The notes beneath the pieces were generated by a model. The model had not been told where the DNA came from. It was given only the letters and a program-made list of their open reading frames with translations, and did no database searches. 64,000 bases of DNA from Mycobacterium sp. Aquia_213. Its GTDB lineage: Bacteria; Actinomycetota; Actinomycetes; Mycobacteriales; Mycobacteriaceae. The translations under genes were made by a program, and so were the position numbers. Location: positions 4,154,001-4,218,000 of the forward strand of contig NZ_CP113116.1 in assembly GCF_026625985.1 (NCBI RefSeq). Direction: 5' to 3'. Shown one piece after another: positions 51,538 through 61,204 of this stretch. How positions within the stretch are numbered: position 1 is the first letter of the stretch; each line of letters begins with the position of its first letter.

Positions 51538-51544
51538 GTCCGAT

Positions 51545-51964
51545 TCAGCGTCGACGCCGAGCGTCGATCGAATAGCGACCCCCGCCGACAAAGACCAACA
51601 GGAAAAAGCCAAAGCAGAACAGAATCGCCGGCGTTCCGCCGTTGCCGGCCGGTGGATCACCGATGGGCCACCACGCCTTCGGTTGATGCATCCAGAAGTA
51701 GGCCACCGCCATGTGACCGGAAGCGATGAATGCCGCTGCGCGAGTGAATAACCCGGCACCGACCAGAAGACCCGTCACGAGTTCGATGACGCCGGCATAC
51801 CAACCCGGCCAGGTCCCGACGTCCTCGGGCGATATCGTGCGGACGGGCCAGCCGAACAACAGCATCGAGCCATAGCCGGCGAACAGGAATCCATAGACCA
51901 ACCGGAACAGGCTCAGCACGATCGGCGTGTAGCCGGCCAGCCGGTGGTCGAGTTTTGTCGTCAC
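51545..51964 (-). CDS. DoxX family membrane protein (Rv3064c orthologue)
   Basis: 139 aa, matching the 141 aa I recall for Rv3064c. Four hydrophobic segments are visible (SLFRLVYGFLFAGYGSMLLF, the VIELVTGLLVGAGLF stretch, AFIASGHMAVAYFW and ILFCFGFFLLVFVG). DoxX relatives are linked to thiol/redox homeostasis and detoxification in mycobacteria. GTG 51964 is used. In M. tuberculosis it separates cstA from mmr; here it marks the right end of the inserted block. Confidence 0.85.
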   Translation of the reverse strand: MTTKLDHRLAGYTPIVLSLFRLVYGFLFAGYGSMLLFGWPVRTISPEDVGTWPGWYAGVIELVTGLLVGAGLFTRAAAFIASGHMAVAYFWMHQPKAWWPIGDPPAGNGGTPAILFCFGFFLLVFVGGGRYSIDARRRR

Positions 51965-52017
51965 AAGGCAAACCTTACGGACGTCGTCCAGGTGAAACGT
52001 GGTGTAGACACATCCGT

Positions 52018-52356
52018 ATGCAAGGAGGCGCATTCACATACCTGCTCCTGTTCGGCGCGATCATCGCGGAGGTGGTGGCGACCAGCCTGCTCAAGAGCAC
52101 CGAGGGCTTCAGTCGCCTGTGGCCGACCGTGATCTGTCTGGTCGGCTACGGCGTCTCTTTTGCACTCCTGGCGTGGTCGATCCAGCGCGGTATGCAGACG
52201 GACGTCGCCTATGCGTTGTGGTCGGCGATCGGCACGGCCGCCATCGTGCTGATCGCCGTGCTGTTTTTGGGCTCCCCGATATCCGTGACGAAGGTCGTCG
52301 GCGTCGGGCTGATCATCGTCGGCGTGGTCACGTTGAACCTGTCCGGCGCGCATTGA
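52018..52356 (+). CDS. mmr: Small multidrug resistance efflux pump Mmr (Rv3065 orthologue)
   Basis: 112 aa with four transmembrane helices. The essential membrane glutamate lies in AEVVATSLLKSTEGF. Most of the protein is nearly identical to M. tuberculosis Mmr (LVGYGVSFALLAWSIQRGM, GMQTDVAYALWSAIGTAA). It is a proton-driven antiporter for quaternary ammonium compounds and dyes. ATG 52018 adds five residues compared with M. tuberculosis; the spacing of an AAGGAGG inside the start region is odd. The TetR repressor Rv3066 that follows mmr in M. tuberculosis is missing here. Confidence 0.95.
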   Translation: MQGGAFTYLLLFGAIIAEVVATSLLKSTEGFSRLWPTVICLVGYGVSFALLAWSIQRGMQTDVAYALWSAIGTAAIVLIAVLFLGSPISVTKVVGVGLIIVGVVTLNLSGAH

Positions 52357-53278
52357 TCGCGCCGACGGTTTCGGTCCAGGTGAGCAGTCGCTGCCACAGC
52401 CGCAGCCGACTCGACGCCATGTTGTGGCAGTGCGCGCTGTGGGCCAACACAAACGTGGTGATGTCGGGGCTGCTGCAATACAGGGCCGCCTCGGCGCGCG
52501 GGTTCGGCGAGACGTCCACCGCGCCGTAGCCGAGGAGCACGGGGACGTCGATCAGCGCGGCGTGCTCGGCGACCACACCGGGAATCATGGCCGTTCCGAA
52601 TATCCGCGGTACCACCGATTTCGTGGTCACGGAGTCGGCCGCCACGACATCGGCGGGGACGTCGTCGAGATGAAACCAACTCTGCATGTGCTCGCGCGGG
52701 CCTTCGAAATACGCTTGGGGAAGAGCCGAAAGGATCTCCTGCGCAAGCACTGCGCGGCCGCCTGCCGTAGCGGCGCGGGCAATGAACGCCGGGTCCAGGT
52801 TCAGCGGCGCGACATGCTGATTGGTACATCCGAAGATCGCCAGCCCCGTATAGCTGGGGAACAGTGCTTGCTGAGTGATCGCCAGGTAGCCGCCCAGCGA
52901 ATGCGCGACGGCGACCGGCGGCGCGTGGTCCCCGGTTGCGGCGGGCAGCGCGGAGATGGCGCAGGCCAGCGCGGCAGCGATATCGTTGAAATCGAAATCT
53001 CTTGTGGGCTTTGAGCTTTCGCCGGTGCCCAACGGATCGACCGTCAGGACCGCGTAACCGTTCTCGGTGGCGAACTCGGCAAAGCTGTAGCCGCTTTGGC
53101 CGGCGACATGGAAATCCCAGTATTCGCGGCTATAGGTGCCACCGGGCAGGCAGACCAGCACCGCGGGGGCCGCGACGCGGTTGCGCGCCGGGTAGTAGGT
53201 CGCGGCCAGCGATGCCTGCTCCTCGATCACCTCACTGACATCGAAACGCAGCGGCGTTCGGACATGCGCAGAAGTCAT
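52328..53278 (-). CDS. Alpha/beta hydrolase
   Basis: 316 aa with the alpha/beta-hydrolase fold. The nucleophile elbow AHSLGGYL (residues about 126-133) replaces GHSxG with AHSLG; the oxyanion motif is LPGGTYS; a C-terminal His lies in LAHSAHCHN. It overlaps the 3' end of mmr by 29 bp, convergently. Substrate unknown; ester or lactone hydrolysis is typical. Confidence 0.85.
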   Translation of the reverse strand: MTSAHVRTPLRFDVSEVIEEQASLAATYYPARNRVAAPAVLVCLPGGTYSREYWDFHVAGQSGYSFAEFATENGYAVLTVDPLGTGESSKPTRDFDFNDIAAALACAISALPAATGDHAPPVAVAHSLGGYLAITQQALFPSYTGLAIFGCTNQHVAPLNLDPAFIARAATAGGRAVLAQEILSALPQAYFEGPREHMQSWFHLDDVPADVVAADSVTTKSVVPRIFGTAMIPGVVAEHAALIDVPVLLGYGAVDVSPNPRAEAALYCSSPDITTFVLAHSAHCHNMASSRLRLWQRLLTWTETVGAINARRTGST

Positions 53279-53405
53279 GGCGAGCGTTTCCTTCGCGGTT
53301 GGTTCGCGACATCACACTAGCCGGGTGCAACCTCTGACATGCGCGTTCACCCGCCGTGACCAGGACTCCAAGGATTCGTGGAGGCCGGCGGGAGAACCTC
53401 CTCTC

Positions 53406-54122
53406 ATGATCAGGATCGCGACCGTAGCCCGCGCCGCTGCCGTTGCGCTGCTGACCGGCGCTGCCGCACTGGGTCTGGCGACGGGCACAGCCCTGGCCAC
53501 TCCCGGTTTCCCCGGCCCGTCCAGCAGCGGCGGCATCCTCTACGGCGATCCGGCGGCGGCCGGCCCGTTCTGGCGCTATCAGCAATACGACGACGACTGC
53601 GTCGAGATGGCGGTCGCCGACGTGGTCGGAGAACTGACCGGCACTCAGCCGTCCGAGGAGGAAATCGTCAAGCTCGCCCAGGCAACGCCCAGCAGCGTTC
53701 ACCCCGGACCGATCTACAAGAAGCCGAAAAAGCACCATACCGGTGGAGGCACCTCGTTCGACGACGAGCCGACGCTGCTGGCGCACTACGGAATCCGCGC
53801 GGTGAGCATCGACAAGGAAACCGGCGCACCGACCCACGGCCCCGCCAGCATGAAGGCGCTGGAGCAGGATCTGGCCAAGGGTCGCAAGGTCATTGTCGGG
53901 GTCAACGCCGAAGTCATCTGGGGTGACCTCGTCGAGGACAAAACCTCGGACGGACAACCCGAGGCCAACCACGCGGTGGTGGTGACTGGTGTCGACACGG
54001 CGACCGGCCTCGTCCACCTCAACGACAGCGGCAGCGAGCAGGGCCGCGACGAGAAGGTCTCGATCGACGTCTTCGTCCGAGCATGGGACGGCAGCGACGA
54101 TCAGATGACCGTCACCAGCTAG
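53406..54122 (+). CDS. Secreted C39-like (papain-fold) protein
   Basis: 238 aa with a Sec signal peptide (hydrophobic AAAVALLTGAAALGLATGTALA-TP). The mature part shows the C39-like catalytic triad: Cys in YDDDCVEMAVADVV, His in ANHAVVVTGV and Asn/Asp in HLNDSGS. Such proteins cleave or bind peptides at the cell surface, and many mycobacterial members lack assigned roles. ATG 53406 follows GGGAG at a long spacing. It overlaps the convergent hydrolase gene by 11 bp. Confidence 0.8.
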   Translation: MIRIATVARAAAVALLTGAAALGLATGTALATPGFPGPSSSGGILYGDPAAAGPFWRYQQYDDDCVEMAVADVVGELTGTQPSEEEIVKLAQATPSSVHPGPIYKKPKKHHTGGGTSFDDEPTLLAHYGIRAVSIDKETGAPTHGPASMKALEQDLAKGRKVIVGVNAEVIWGDLVEDKTSDGQPEANHAVVVTGVDTATGLVHLNDSGSEQGRDEKVSIDVFVRAWDGSDDQMTVTS

Positions 54123-54954
54123 GTGCGCGGGTCGTCAACGGCGCGCTCAGCAGGCTGAGCAGCGCGTCGGTCACCTCGCGGGGGCGTTCCTCCATGATGT
54201 AATGGTCGGCGCCGCGCAGCCGGATCAGTTCGGCGTGCGGAATGCCCTCGGCCAGTTCGCGTGCGGTGCTGAACGGGATATAGGGGTCGCGGTCGCCCCA
54301 GACCACGGAGACCGGGCAGCGGATGGTCCCAAGCCCCTCCGCGAGCCACGGAACGGCGGGGACCTCGTAGTGGGCGAAGAATTCCCAAAACGTCCGCCTG
54401 CCCTGAGCGGTCCTCATCCAACCCAGGTATTCGGCTTCCAGCGCGGTGTCGAAGCAACCGATTTGGCGGTAGCGGGCCAGTGCCCGGTGGTGCAGCGCGG
54501 CCAGCGGAAATCGCCGTGCGGCCGCCGCTACCGCCGGGCGGGTGGCGATCCAGTGTTGGCCCTGCGAAAAGCGGTAGAACCACGGGCGGAAAATGCCGTG
54601 CGCGCGAGTGTTCAACAGGGCGAGCCGCAACACTCGTTCGGGATGGCGAATGGCATAACCCAGTCCGACGAAGCCACCGTAATCGTGGGCACACAGGTTG
54701 AATCGTTGCCATCCCAACTGCTGCGCAAATCGTTCGATCCACTCCACTTGGTTGCCGTACGTCGGTGCGGTCGACGGCGGATCGGACCGGCCGAAGCCGG
54801 GCCAGTCCGGCGCCACGACATGACGGCCGTCGGCCAGCGCCGTGATCTGGTGGCGCCAGCAGGACGCGCTCTGCGGGTAGCCGTGCAGCAACAACAACGG
54901 CTCTCCGCTGCCAGCGGCCACTCCGGACACCCTGCGCCCGTCGACATTCCACAT
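54112..54954 (-). CDS. Alpha/beta hydrolase, haloalkane dehalogenase/epoxide hydrolase-like
   Basis: 280 aa. The nucleophile elbow AHDYGGFVG carries Asp, as in fluoroacetate/haloalkane dehalogenases and epoxide hydrolases. The oxyanion region is LLHGYPQSA, the acid is in WGDRDPYIP and the His in GADHYIMEE. Cap residues HW/W are visible (HWIATRP). Likely acts on a small halogenated or epoxide compound, or is a broad dehalogenase. Start ATG 54954. Confidence 0.88.
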   Translation of the reverse strand: MWNVDGRRVSGVAAGSGEPLLLLHGYPQSASCWRHQITALADGRHVVAPDWPGFGRSDPPSTAPTYGNQVEWIERFAQQLGWQRFNLCAHDYGGFVGLGYAIRHPERVLRLALLNTRAHGIFRPWFYRFSQGQHWIATRPAVAAAARRFPLAALHHRALARYRQIGCFDTALEAEYLGWMRTAQGRRTFWEFFAHYEVPAVPWLAEGLGTIRCPVSVVWGDRDPYIPFSTARELAEGIPHAELIRLRGADHYIMEERPREVTDALLSLLSAPLTTRAPSW

Positions 54955-55151
54955 GGTGGAAACGTATTCGAATTCGACTCCGCGCTACCCCACGCTTTGA
55001 GACGGACCGCGCTCCATTACCGCCACCGCAAGCAACTGTTGCCAGAGCAATAGTTTGCTGGCATTGTCAGGATCAAAGTAGCTGTATCACAACATGTCTC
55101 AAACCGCCGCGGTCGGGCGGGTGTCTGTGACGCGCTGAAATGGGGAAGGTC

Positions 55152-56225
55152 ATGAAGATGCGGGCGGCTCGGATGCACGGATACAACGAGCCGCTGCGGC
55201 TCGAGGAGATCCCCGTCCCCGACATCGGCCCGAACGAGGTCCTGATCAAGGTGGCAGCCGCCGGCATGTGCCGCAGCGATTACCAATTGGTCGACGGCTA
55301 TTTCCGCGAAGGCTTTCCGCTCACGTTCCCCATTACGCCGGGTCACGAGGTGGCGGGGCGGGTGCACGCGGTGGGTGCCGACGTGCCCGCATCGGCGGGG
55401 CTGGCCGACGGGACGCTGGTGGTGGTCAACCCGAACTGGGGTGATGGGCAATGCCGGCAATGTCACGAGGGCAATGAGCAACTCTGCGCTGCCGGACAGC
55501 TGGCGGGGTTCGGGCCGCCCGGCGGATTCGCGGAGTACATGCCGGTGCAATACCGACATGTCATCGCGGTACCGGAGCAGGCCGATCACACCCCGCAGAC
55601 GCTGGCCCCGCTGACCGATGCCGGGCTGACGCCGTACCGCGGCATGAAGAAGCTTGCCGCGGCCGGAAAACTCGGCGGGGGCCGCACCGTGGTCGTCAAC
55701 GGCATCGGCGGTCTCGGGGGCTATGGGGTGCAGTACGCCCGATTGCTCGGCGGCGGGGCGACGGTGGTGGCGTTCGCGCGTAACGACGACAAACTCGCCG
55801 TCGCAAAGGAAAACGGCGCCCATCACACCGTGAACACGCGAAACAAGACGGCCGAAGAGGTGCAGAACGAACTGGAAGATCTGACCGGCCGCAGAGAAGT
55901 CGATGCGGTGCTGGACTGCGCGGGAGCCAAAGAGTCACTGGAGCTTGGGTTTTCGATCCTGGGGAAGGAAGGCGCGCTCACCTGTGTCGGCCTGATCGGG
56001 CAGCAGGGCGCACAGGTACCCATATTTCCGTTCGTGAGCGGAGAGAAGTCGTACTCCGGATCGTTCTGGGGCAGCCACAACGACTTGACCGAGGTTCTCG
56101 CGCTCGCCAGCCAGGGGCTGATCAAACACCACATCGTCCCGGTCAAACTGGACGACATCAACGAGCGCTTGGATGCGTTGGGGCGCGGCGACGTGGTCGG
56201 ACGCGCGGTCGTCATCTTCGACTGA
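55152..56225 (+). CDS. Zinc-dependent alcohol dehydrogenase (MDR family)
   Basis: 357 aa medium-chain dehydrogenase. Catalytic zinc ligands are Cys in GMCRSDY and His-Glu in PGHEVAG; structural zinc cysteines are in CRQCHEGNEQLC. The Rossmann motif is GIGGLGGYGVQYA. ATG 55152 or 55158 follows GGGGAAGG; ATG 55140 lacks a site. It oxidises alcohols to aldehydes using NAD(P). The gene lies alone before an XRE regulator on the same strand (48-bp gap). The upstream gap of about 200 bp contains nothing I recognised. Confidence 0.92.
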   Translation: MKMRAARMHGYNEPLRLEEIPVPDIGPNEVLIKVAAAGMCRSDYQLVDGYFREGFPLTFPITPGHEVAGRVHAVGADVPASAGLADGTLVVVNPNWGDGQCRQCHEGNEQLCAAGQLAGFGPPGGFAEYMPVQYRHVIAVPEQADHTPQTLAPLTDAGLTPYRGMKKLAAAGKLGGGRTVVVNGIGGLGGYGVQYARLLGGGATVVAFARNDDKLAVAKENGAHHTVNTRNKTAEEVQNELEDLTGRREVDAVLDCAGAKESLELGFSILGKEGALTCVGLIGQQGAQVPIFPFVSGEKSYSGSFWGSHNDLTEVLALASQGLIKHHIVPVKLDDINERLDALGRGDVVGRAVVIFD

Positions 56226-56273
56226 ACACCGCCTTTATCTCCGGTGCTGCCAGCACAGGCTTAAACTCGGACG

Positions 56274-57092
56274 ATGGCTACGGGAGCCAGCCCGTTGGGT
56301 GAATACCTGCGCGCGCGGCGACAGCAGGTGCGGCCCGAGGATTGCGGGCTGGTTCCCGGCACTCGCCGCCGCGTCGCTGGTTTGCGCCGCGAAGAGCTGG
56401 CAATGCTCGCCGGCATCAGCGCTGAGTACTACCTGCGCCTCGAAGTGGGCCGCGACAAGAATCCGTCACCGCAGGTGCTTGATGCGCTCGCACGAGCCCT
56501 GCAGTTGGACGCCAAAGCCACGCATCATTTGCACAACCTCGCCAACCCAACCGGATCGGATACCCCCCAGCTGGTTGCACGTGCCTACGAGTTAGCCGAA
56601 TTGATCGACCAGTTTTCGATGCCGGCCTTCGTGGCCAACCGGTACCTGGATGTGTTGGCGGCCAACGCGATTGCCAGCGCGCTGTCACCAGAGTTCACAC
56701 CGGGACGAAACTTCCTGCGCTGGCGACTGTCCGAACCAGCCGCCCGCGAGCTCTACATAGATTGGGACGAGGCGACGGCTAGTGCCGTGGGCGGTTTGCG
56801 GGAGCTCAGCGGTCACTTTCCCAACGATGCTCGCATGCGGGCATTAACAGATGAACTGTGCGCTCTCAGCCCACGGTTCTGTGAACTATGGTTCGACGGC
56901 ACGGACGTCGGTTACCACTTGCAGACCCGCCACTTCCGTCATCCTCTGGTCGGCGAGCTTCTTCTCCACACACACCGGTTGAACGCGCCGTATGCCGGCG
57001 GGGATCACGTGGTGATGTTTCGCGCCGACCTCGGCAGCGACTCGCATCGAGCACTCGAGAAGCTGCGATCTTTGTCGTCCTTGGCGGATTAG
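56274..57092 (+). CDS. XRE family regulator with MmyB-like ligand domain
   Basis: 272 aa. An N-terminal Xre helix-turn-helix (RREELAMLAGISAEYYLRLEVGRDKNPS, residues about 38-65) is followed by an MmyB-type ligand-binding domain (about 100-265). This group often controls a neighbouring dehydrogenase or monooxygenase gene, here the alcohol dehydrogenase upstream or the SRPBCC gene downstream. ATG 56274 lies 6 nt after TAAACT and has no ribosome binding site: leaderless. It converges with the SRPBCC-like gene. Confidence 0.9.
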   Translation: MATGASPLGEYLRARRQQVRPEDCGLVPGTRRRVAGLRREELAMLAGISAEYYLRLEVGRDKNPSPQVLDALARALQLDAKATHHLHNLANPTGSDTPQLVARAYELAELIDQFSMPAFVANRYLDVLAANAIASALSPEFTPGRNFLRWRLSEPAARELYIDWDEATASAVGGLRELSGHFPNDARMRALTDELCALSPRFCELWFDGTDVGYHLQTRHFRHPLVGELLLHTHRLNAPYAGGDHVVMFRADLGSDSHRALEKLRSLSSLAD

Positions 57093-57096
57093 TGGC

Positions 57097-57588
57097 CTAG
57101 TCGCGTTGGCGCGCAATGTAAATCGCACTTTCTCCCGAAGCGCTCGCTATGCTGCGAGCTTCAATCGCCTTGACGCTGTTGGAGAACGCCTTACCCAAGG
57201 ACCCCTTGCCGACGGTTCCCAGCACGAATGACAGCACCCGTCCCTTCAGGTTCTTCCCCTCGCGGACGATGACGACATCGATGTCGGTCGTTCCGCCTGG
57301 CTGCCGGGTGAGCGTGTAGGTGTAGCCGGAGGCTCCGCCGAACACATTGGAATCGATGGTCGTGAGCTTGACGTGATTCGGGTCCGACCAGTCGTAAAGC
57401 AATCGTTCCCAGATGCCGCCCGACCCCTCCGTGACGTCGGCCGCAACGGGGCCGCTGTCATGCACCGTCAGATAGGCATCGGCGCTGTTCTTGAAAATCT
57501 TCGACCGTCCCGGTCCGAAGTCGGTGAGCCCGGCGATGAACTGCTCGGGGGTCGACGTGGTCGACGCGTGAAAGTGGATGACGGACAT
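57097..57588 (-). CDS. SRPBCC-like protein, 163 aa
   Basis: 163 aa with the START/SRPBCC pattern: MSVIHFHASTTSTPEQFIAGLTDF at the front, a central run of strands (YTYTLTRQPGGTTDIDVVIV) and a C-terminal helix (GKAFSNSVKAIEARSI). ATG 57588 follows AAAGGAA. It probably binds a hydrophobic ligand. It converges on the XRE gene and diverges from the 239-aa gene across a 154-bp gap. Confidence 0.75.
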   Translation of the reverse strand: MSVIHFHASTTSTPEQFIAGLTDFGPGRSKIFKNSADAYLTVHDSGPVAADVTEGSGGIWERLLYDWSDPNHVKLTTIDSNVFGGASGYTYTLTRQPGGTTDIDVVIVREGKNLKGRVLSFVLGTVGKGSLGKAFSNSVKAIEARSIASASGESAIYIARQRD

Positions 57589-57742
57589 GACAAATTCCTT
57601 TCTCAATGAGGTTGGGTACCTGCGCCAATCAGCAAGCTGCGCAGATTCGAAATTCCAGCGACCGGCGCACCAGCCGATCCCGATTGATACCTGGTATTGA
57701 CAGGGACACTTTGGAGCCGAAACCTCGGCCTATGATCGATCG

Positions 57743-58462
57743 ATGTCGGGCCTGCTTGATGCCGTGCTCGCGGCACACGGAGGACTTGGTCGCTGGCGCC
57801 AGTTCGATTCGATGGAGGCGACCATCGTCAGTGGCGGCAAGTTATGGGAGGTCAAGGGCCAGCCGCAAGATCCGACGCCGCGGAGAATGACTGTTGCGCT
57901 GCAACGCGAATGGGCTTCCGTACAACCATTTGGTGCGGCCGACCAGAAAACCGATTTCACGCCCGAGCGCATTACGATCGAAAAGCTCGACGGCCGAATC
58001 GTCGCCGAGCGGCACGACCCCCGAGAATCGTTCGCCGGCCACGTATTGACCACTCCGTGGGATCCGTTGCAGCGCGCCTACTTTAACGGCTACGCCCTAT
58101 GGACCTATCTGACCACACCGTTCTTTATGACACTGCCCGGATTCGTGGTCAACGACATCGATCCCGTCGAAGACAACGGTGAGCGCTGGCCAGGACTGCA
58201 AGTGCGTTTTCCCGACCACTTCGCCAGCCACAGCAGCGCCCAAGAGTTCTACTTCGGCGATGACCACCTGCTGCGCCGCCACGACTACCGTGTCGACGTC
58301 GCCGGCGGGTTCGCCGCGATCCAATACGTCTACGACCCGGTGGAGGCCGACGGCATCAAGCTGCCGTCCAGGCGCCGGGCGTATCGCTGTGACGACAGCG
58401 GCCGGCTGATGCCCGACGAGCTCATGGTGTCGATCGACGTGAGCGACGTCCAGCTCAGCTGA
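57743..58462 (+). CDS. Conserved hypothetical protein, 239 aa
   Basis: 239 aa, not assigned. The sequence opens MSGLLDAVLAAHGGLGRWRQF and continues as long beta strands with aromatic pairs (YALWTYLTTPFFMTLPGF, EFYFGDDHLLRRHDYRVDV). This pattern is seen in many actinobacterial proteins of unknown function, possibly lipid-binding beta-barrels. ATG 57743 lies 6 nt after TATGAT and has no ribosome binding site, so the transcript is probably leaderless. No signal peptide. Confidence 0.7.
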   Translation: MSGLLDAVLAAHGGLGRWRQFDSMEATIVSGGKLWEVKGQPQDPTPRRMTVALQREWASVQPFGAADQKTDFTPERITIEKLDGRIVAERHDPRESFAGHVLTTPWDPLQRAYFNGYALWTYLTTPFFMTLPGFVVNDIDPVEDNGERWPGLQVRFPDHFASHSSAQEFYFGDDHLLRRHDYRVDVAGGFAAIQYVYDPVEADGIKLPSRRRAYRCDDSGRLMPDELMVSIDVSDVQLS

Positions 58463-58641
58463 TCCGGCCGGCCTTCGCCGCCGACGACAGCGCCGTTTCG
58501 TCGCCAGTACGTGGGCTTGCGTTCACGCGGCGGTCGTCATTTTCGCGCCTGGTGTGCAAACACCGCTGACAGACTGACGAACTGCGCGCGGCCGGGCAGA
58601 TCGGTGCGATACTGCCACCACATCTAGGGAGTAGGACTCAC

Positions 58642-61164
58642 ATGACCGATCTCGATCAGACCCCCTCCGACGCTGTGTCTGCCACCGGTTCGCGACCGGC
58701 GGAACTCGCCGAGCACTCCCGCACCGGGATGGGCGCCCCCGCGCTGCAGCGCGCGATCACCGATCACCTGCGTTACTCGATCGGCCGGCCGGCCGCGGCC
58801 CTGCGGCCCGAGCACTACTACCGGGCGCTGGCGCTGGCGGTGCGCGACCGCATGCAGGACCGCCGGGTGGCGTCGACGCAGACCTCGCTGGATCTCGGAC
58901 GCAAGGTGACCTGCTATCTGTCGGCCGAATTCCTGATGGGTCCGCAGCTGGGCAACAACCTGCTGAACCTGGGCTTGGAAGGCGCGGCCAAGTCCGCGCT
59001 GGCCGCGATGGGCCAGAAGCTCGACGAGGTGCTGGCCTGCGAGGAGGAGCCGGGGCTGGGCAACGGCGGCCTCGGCCGGCTCGCGGCGTGCTACTTGGAC
59101 TCGCTGGCCACCCTGGAGCGCCCGGCCATCGGCTACGGCATCCGCTACGAGTTCGGGATCTTCGACCAGGAGATCCACGACGGCTGGCAAGTCGAGCAGA
59201 CCGACAACTGGCTGGATCGCGGAAACCCTTGGGAGATCGCTAAACCCGACGTCAACTACGTGGTCAAATGGGGCGGACACGTCGAGCACTACACCGACGA
59301 CGCCGGACGCGAACGCTCCCGCTGGGCTCCCGGGCTGATGCTCAAAGGCGTCGCGTACGACACGCCCATCCAGGGCTACGGCGTCAATACCTGCAACGTG
59401 CTGACGTTGTGGAGCGCGCGGGCGGTCAAGTCATTTGCGTTGGACGCCTTCAACACCGGCGATTACTACAAGGCGGTCGAGGACGAGGTCACCTCGGAGA
59501 CGGTCACCAAGGTGCTCTACCCCAACGACGAGCCGGAAGCCGGCAAGCGGCTGCGGCTGTTGCAGCAGCACTTCTTCGTGTCCTGCTCGCTGCAGCACGT
59601 CCTGCACATCATGGATGATCTTGCCGACGCGGGCGTCCGGGAACTCCCCCAGCGATTCGCCTTGCAACTCAACGACACTCACCCTTCGATCGGGGTCGCC
59701 GAGCTGATGCGGCTGCTGATCGACGAGCGGCTGCTCGAGTGGGAAGAGGCCTGGGACATCACCGTCGCGACGTTCGCCTACACCAACCACACCCTGCTGC
59801 CGGAAGCCCTGGAGACCTGGCCGCTGGAGATGTTCGGCGCCTCGCTGCCGCGCCACCTGGAGATCATCTACGAGATCAACCGGCGGTTCCTCAACGAGGT
59901 GCGCACCCGGTTCCTCGGCGACGCCGACCGCGTCCGGAGGATGTCGCTGATCGGTGAGGACGGCGCCAAGTTCGTCCGGATGGCGCACCTGGCGACCGTC
60001 GGCAGCCACGCGATCAACGGCGTCGCCGCGCTGCACTCGGAGCTGCTGAAAGAGAGTGTGCTCAAAGACTTCTACGAGATGTGGCCGGAGCGATTCAGCA
60101 ACAAGACAAACGGAGTGACACCGCGCCGCTTCCTCGCGCTGGCCAACCCCGGGCTGCGCGAGCTGCTGGACCGCACGATCGGCGAGGGCTGGCTGACCGA
60201 TCTCGGGCGTCTGCGCGGACTGGAGCCCTTCGTCGACGACTCCTCGTTCCGGGCGCAGTGGCGAGACATCAAGCGCACCAACAAAGCTCGGCTGGCCTCG
60301 TTCATCCGCACGGCGACCGGTGTCGAACTGAACCCGGAATGGATTTTCGACATCCAGGTCAAGCGCATTCACGAGTACAAGCGTCAGCATCTCAACCTGC
60401 TGCACATCGTGGCGCTGTACTACCGGCTCAAGCAGAATCCCGAACTCTCAATTCCGCCGCGGGCCTTTATCTTTGGCGGCAAGGCAGCTCCCGGCTATTT
60501 CTTGGCCAAGCGGATCATCAAGCTGATCAACGCCGTCGGAGAGACGATCAACAGCGACCCGGACGTCAACAAGTTCCTGAAGGTCGCGTTCATCCCGAAC
60601 TTCAACGTGCAGAACGCGCACCTGATCTATCCGGCCGCTAACGTGTCCGAGCAGATCTCCACCGCAGGCAAAGAGGCCTCAGGTACCGGAAATATGAAGT
60701 TCATGATCAACGGCGCCTTGACGGTCGGCACCCTCGATGGCGCCAACGTCGAGATTCGCGAAGAAGCCGGGGCGGAGAACTTCTTCCTGTTCGGCCTGAC
60801 CGTCGACGAGGTCGAGGCACTCAAGGCAGGTGGCTACCGCCCGGCGGATTACATCGACAGCAACGACGAGCTGAGCGCGGTGCTGAATCTGATTGCGGAC
60901 GGCACCTTTTCGCACGGCGACACCGAGGTGTTCAAGCCGCTGGTGGACAACCTGCGCTACGACGACCCCTTCCTGGTGTGTGCCGACTATGCCTCCTACG
61001 TGGAATGCCAAGCACGCGTCAGCGCGGCGTGGCAGGACGGGGAGTCGTGGACCAAGATGTCGATCCTGAACACCGCACGCAGCGGCAAGTTCTCATCCGA
61101 TCGCGCCATCGCGGAGTACTGCGACGACATCTGGAAGGTCTGGCCGCTGACGGTGAAGATCTGA
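58642..61164 (+). CDS. glgP: Glycogen phosphorylase
   Basis: 840 aa glycogen/maltodextrin phosphorylase, related to Rv1328. It releases glucose-1-phosphate from alpha-glucan ends. The PLP-binding lysine is in the C-terminal GTGNMKFMINGAL stretch; the N-terminal ATCYLSAEFLMGP-like region (VTCYLSAEFLMGPQLGNN) and GYGIRYEFGIF are conserved. ATG 58642 follows AGGGAGTAGG. The 179-bp upstream gap holds its promoter but no recognised control site. It stands apart from other glycogen genes in this window. Confidence 0.96.
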   Translation: MTDLDQTPSDAVSATGSRPAELAEHSRTGMGAPALQRAITDHLRYSIGRPAAALRPEHYYRALALAVRDRMQDRRVASTQTSLDLGRKVTCYLSAEFLMGPQLGNNLLNLGLEGAAKSALAAMGQKLDEVLACEEEPGLGNGGLGRLAACYLDSLATLERPAIGYGIRYEFGIFDQEIHDGWQVEQTDNWLDRGNPWEIAKPDVNYVVKWGGHVEHYTDDAGRERSRWAPGLMLKGVAYDTPIQGYGVNTCNVLTLWSARAVKSFALDAFNTGDYYKAVEDEVTSETVTKVLYPNDEPEAGKRLRLLQQHFFVSCSLQHVLHIMDDLADAGVRELPQRFALQLNDTHPSIGVAELMRLLIDERLLEWEEAWDITVATFAYTNHTLLPEALETWPLEMFGASLPRHLEIIYEINRRFLNEVRTRFLGDADRVRRMSLIGEDGAKFVRMAHLATVGSHAINGVAALHSELLKESVLKDFYEMWPERFSNKTNGVTPRRFLALANPGLRELLDRTIGEGWLTDLGRLRGLEPFVDDSSFRAQWRDIKRTNKARLASFIRTATGVELNPEWIFDIQVKRIHEYKRQHLNLLHIVALYYRLKQNPELSIPPRAFIFGGKAAPGYFLAKRIIKLINAVGETINSDPDVNKFLKVAFIPNFNVQNAHLIYPAANVSEQISTAGKEASGTGNMKFMINGALTVGTLDGANVEIREEAGAENFFLFGLTVDEVEALKAGGYRPADYIDSNDELSAVLNLIADGTFSHGDTEVFKPLVDNLRYDDPFLVCADYASYVECQARVSAAWQDGESWTKMSILNTARSGKFSSDRAIAEYCDDIWKVWPLTVKI

Positions 61165-61204
61165 GCCGTTCGGGGCTAGGGGCGCGGGCGTCTAAGCTTT
61201 CGGC

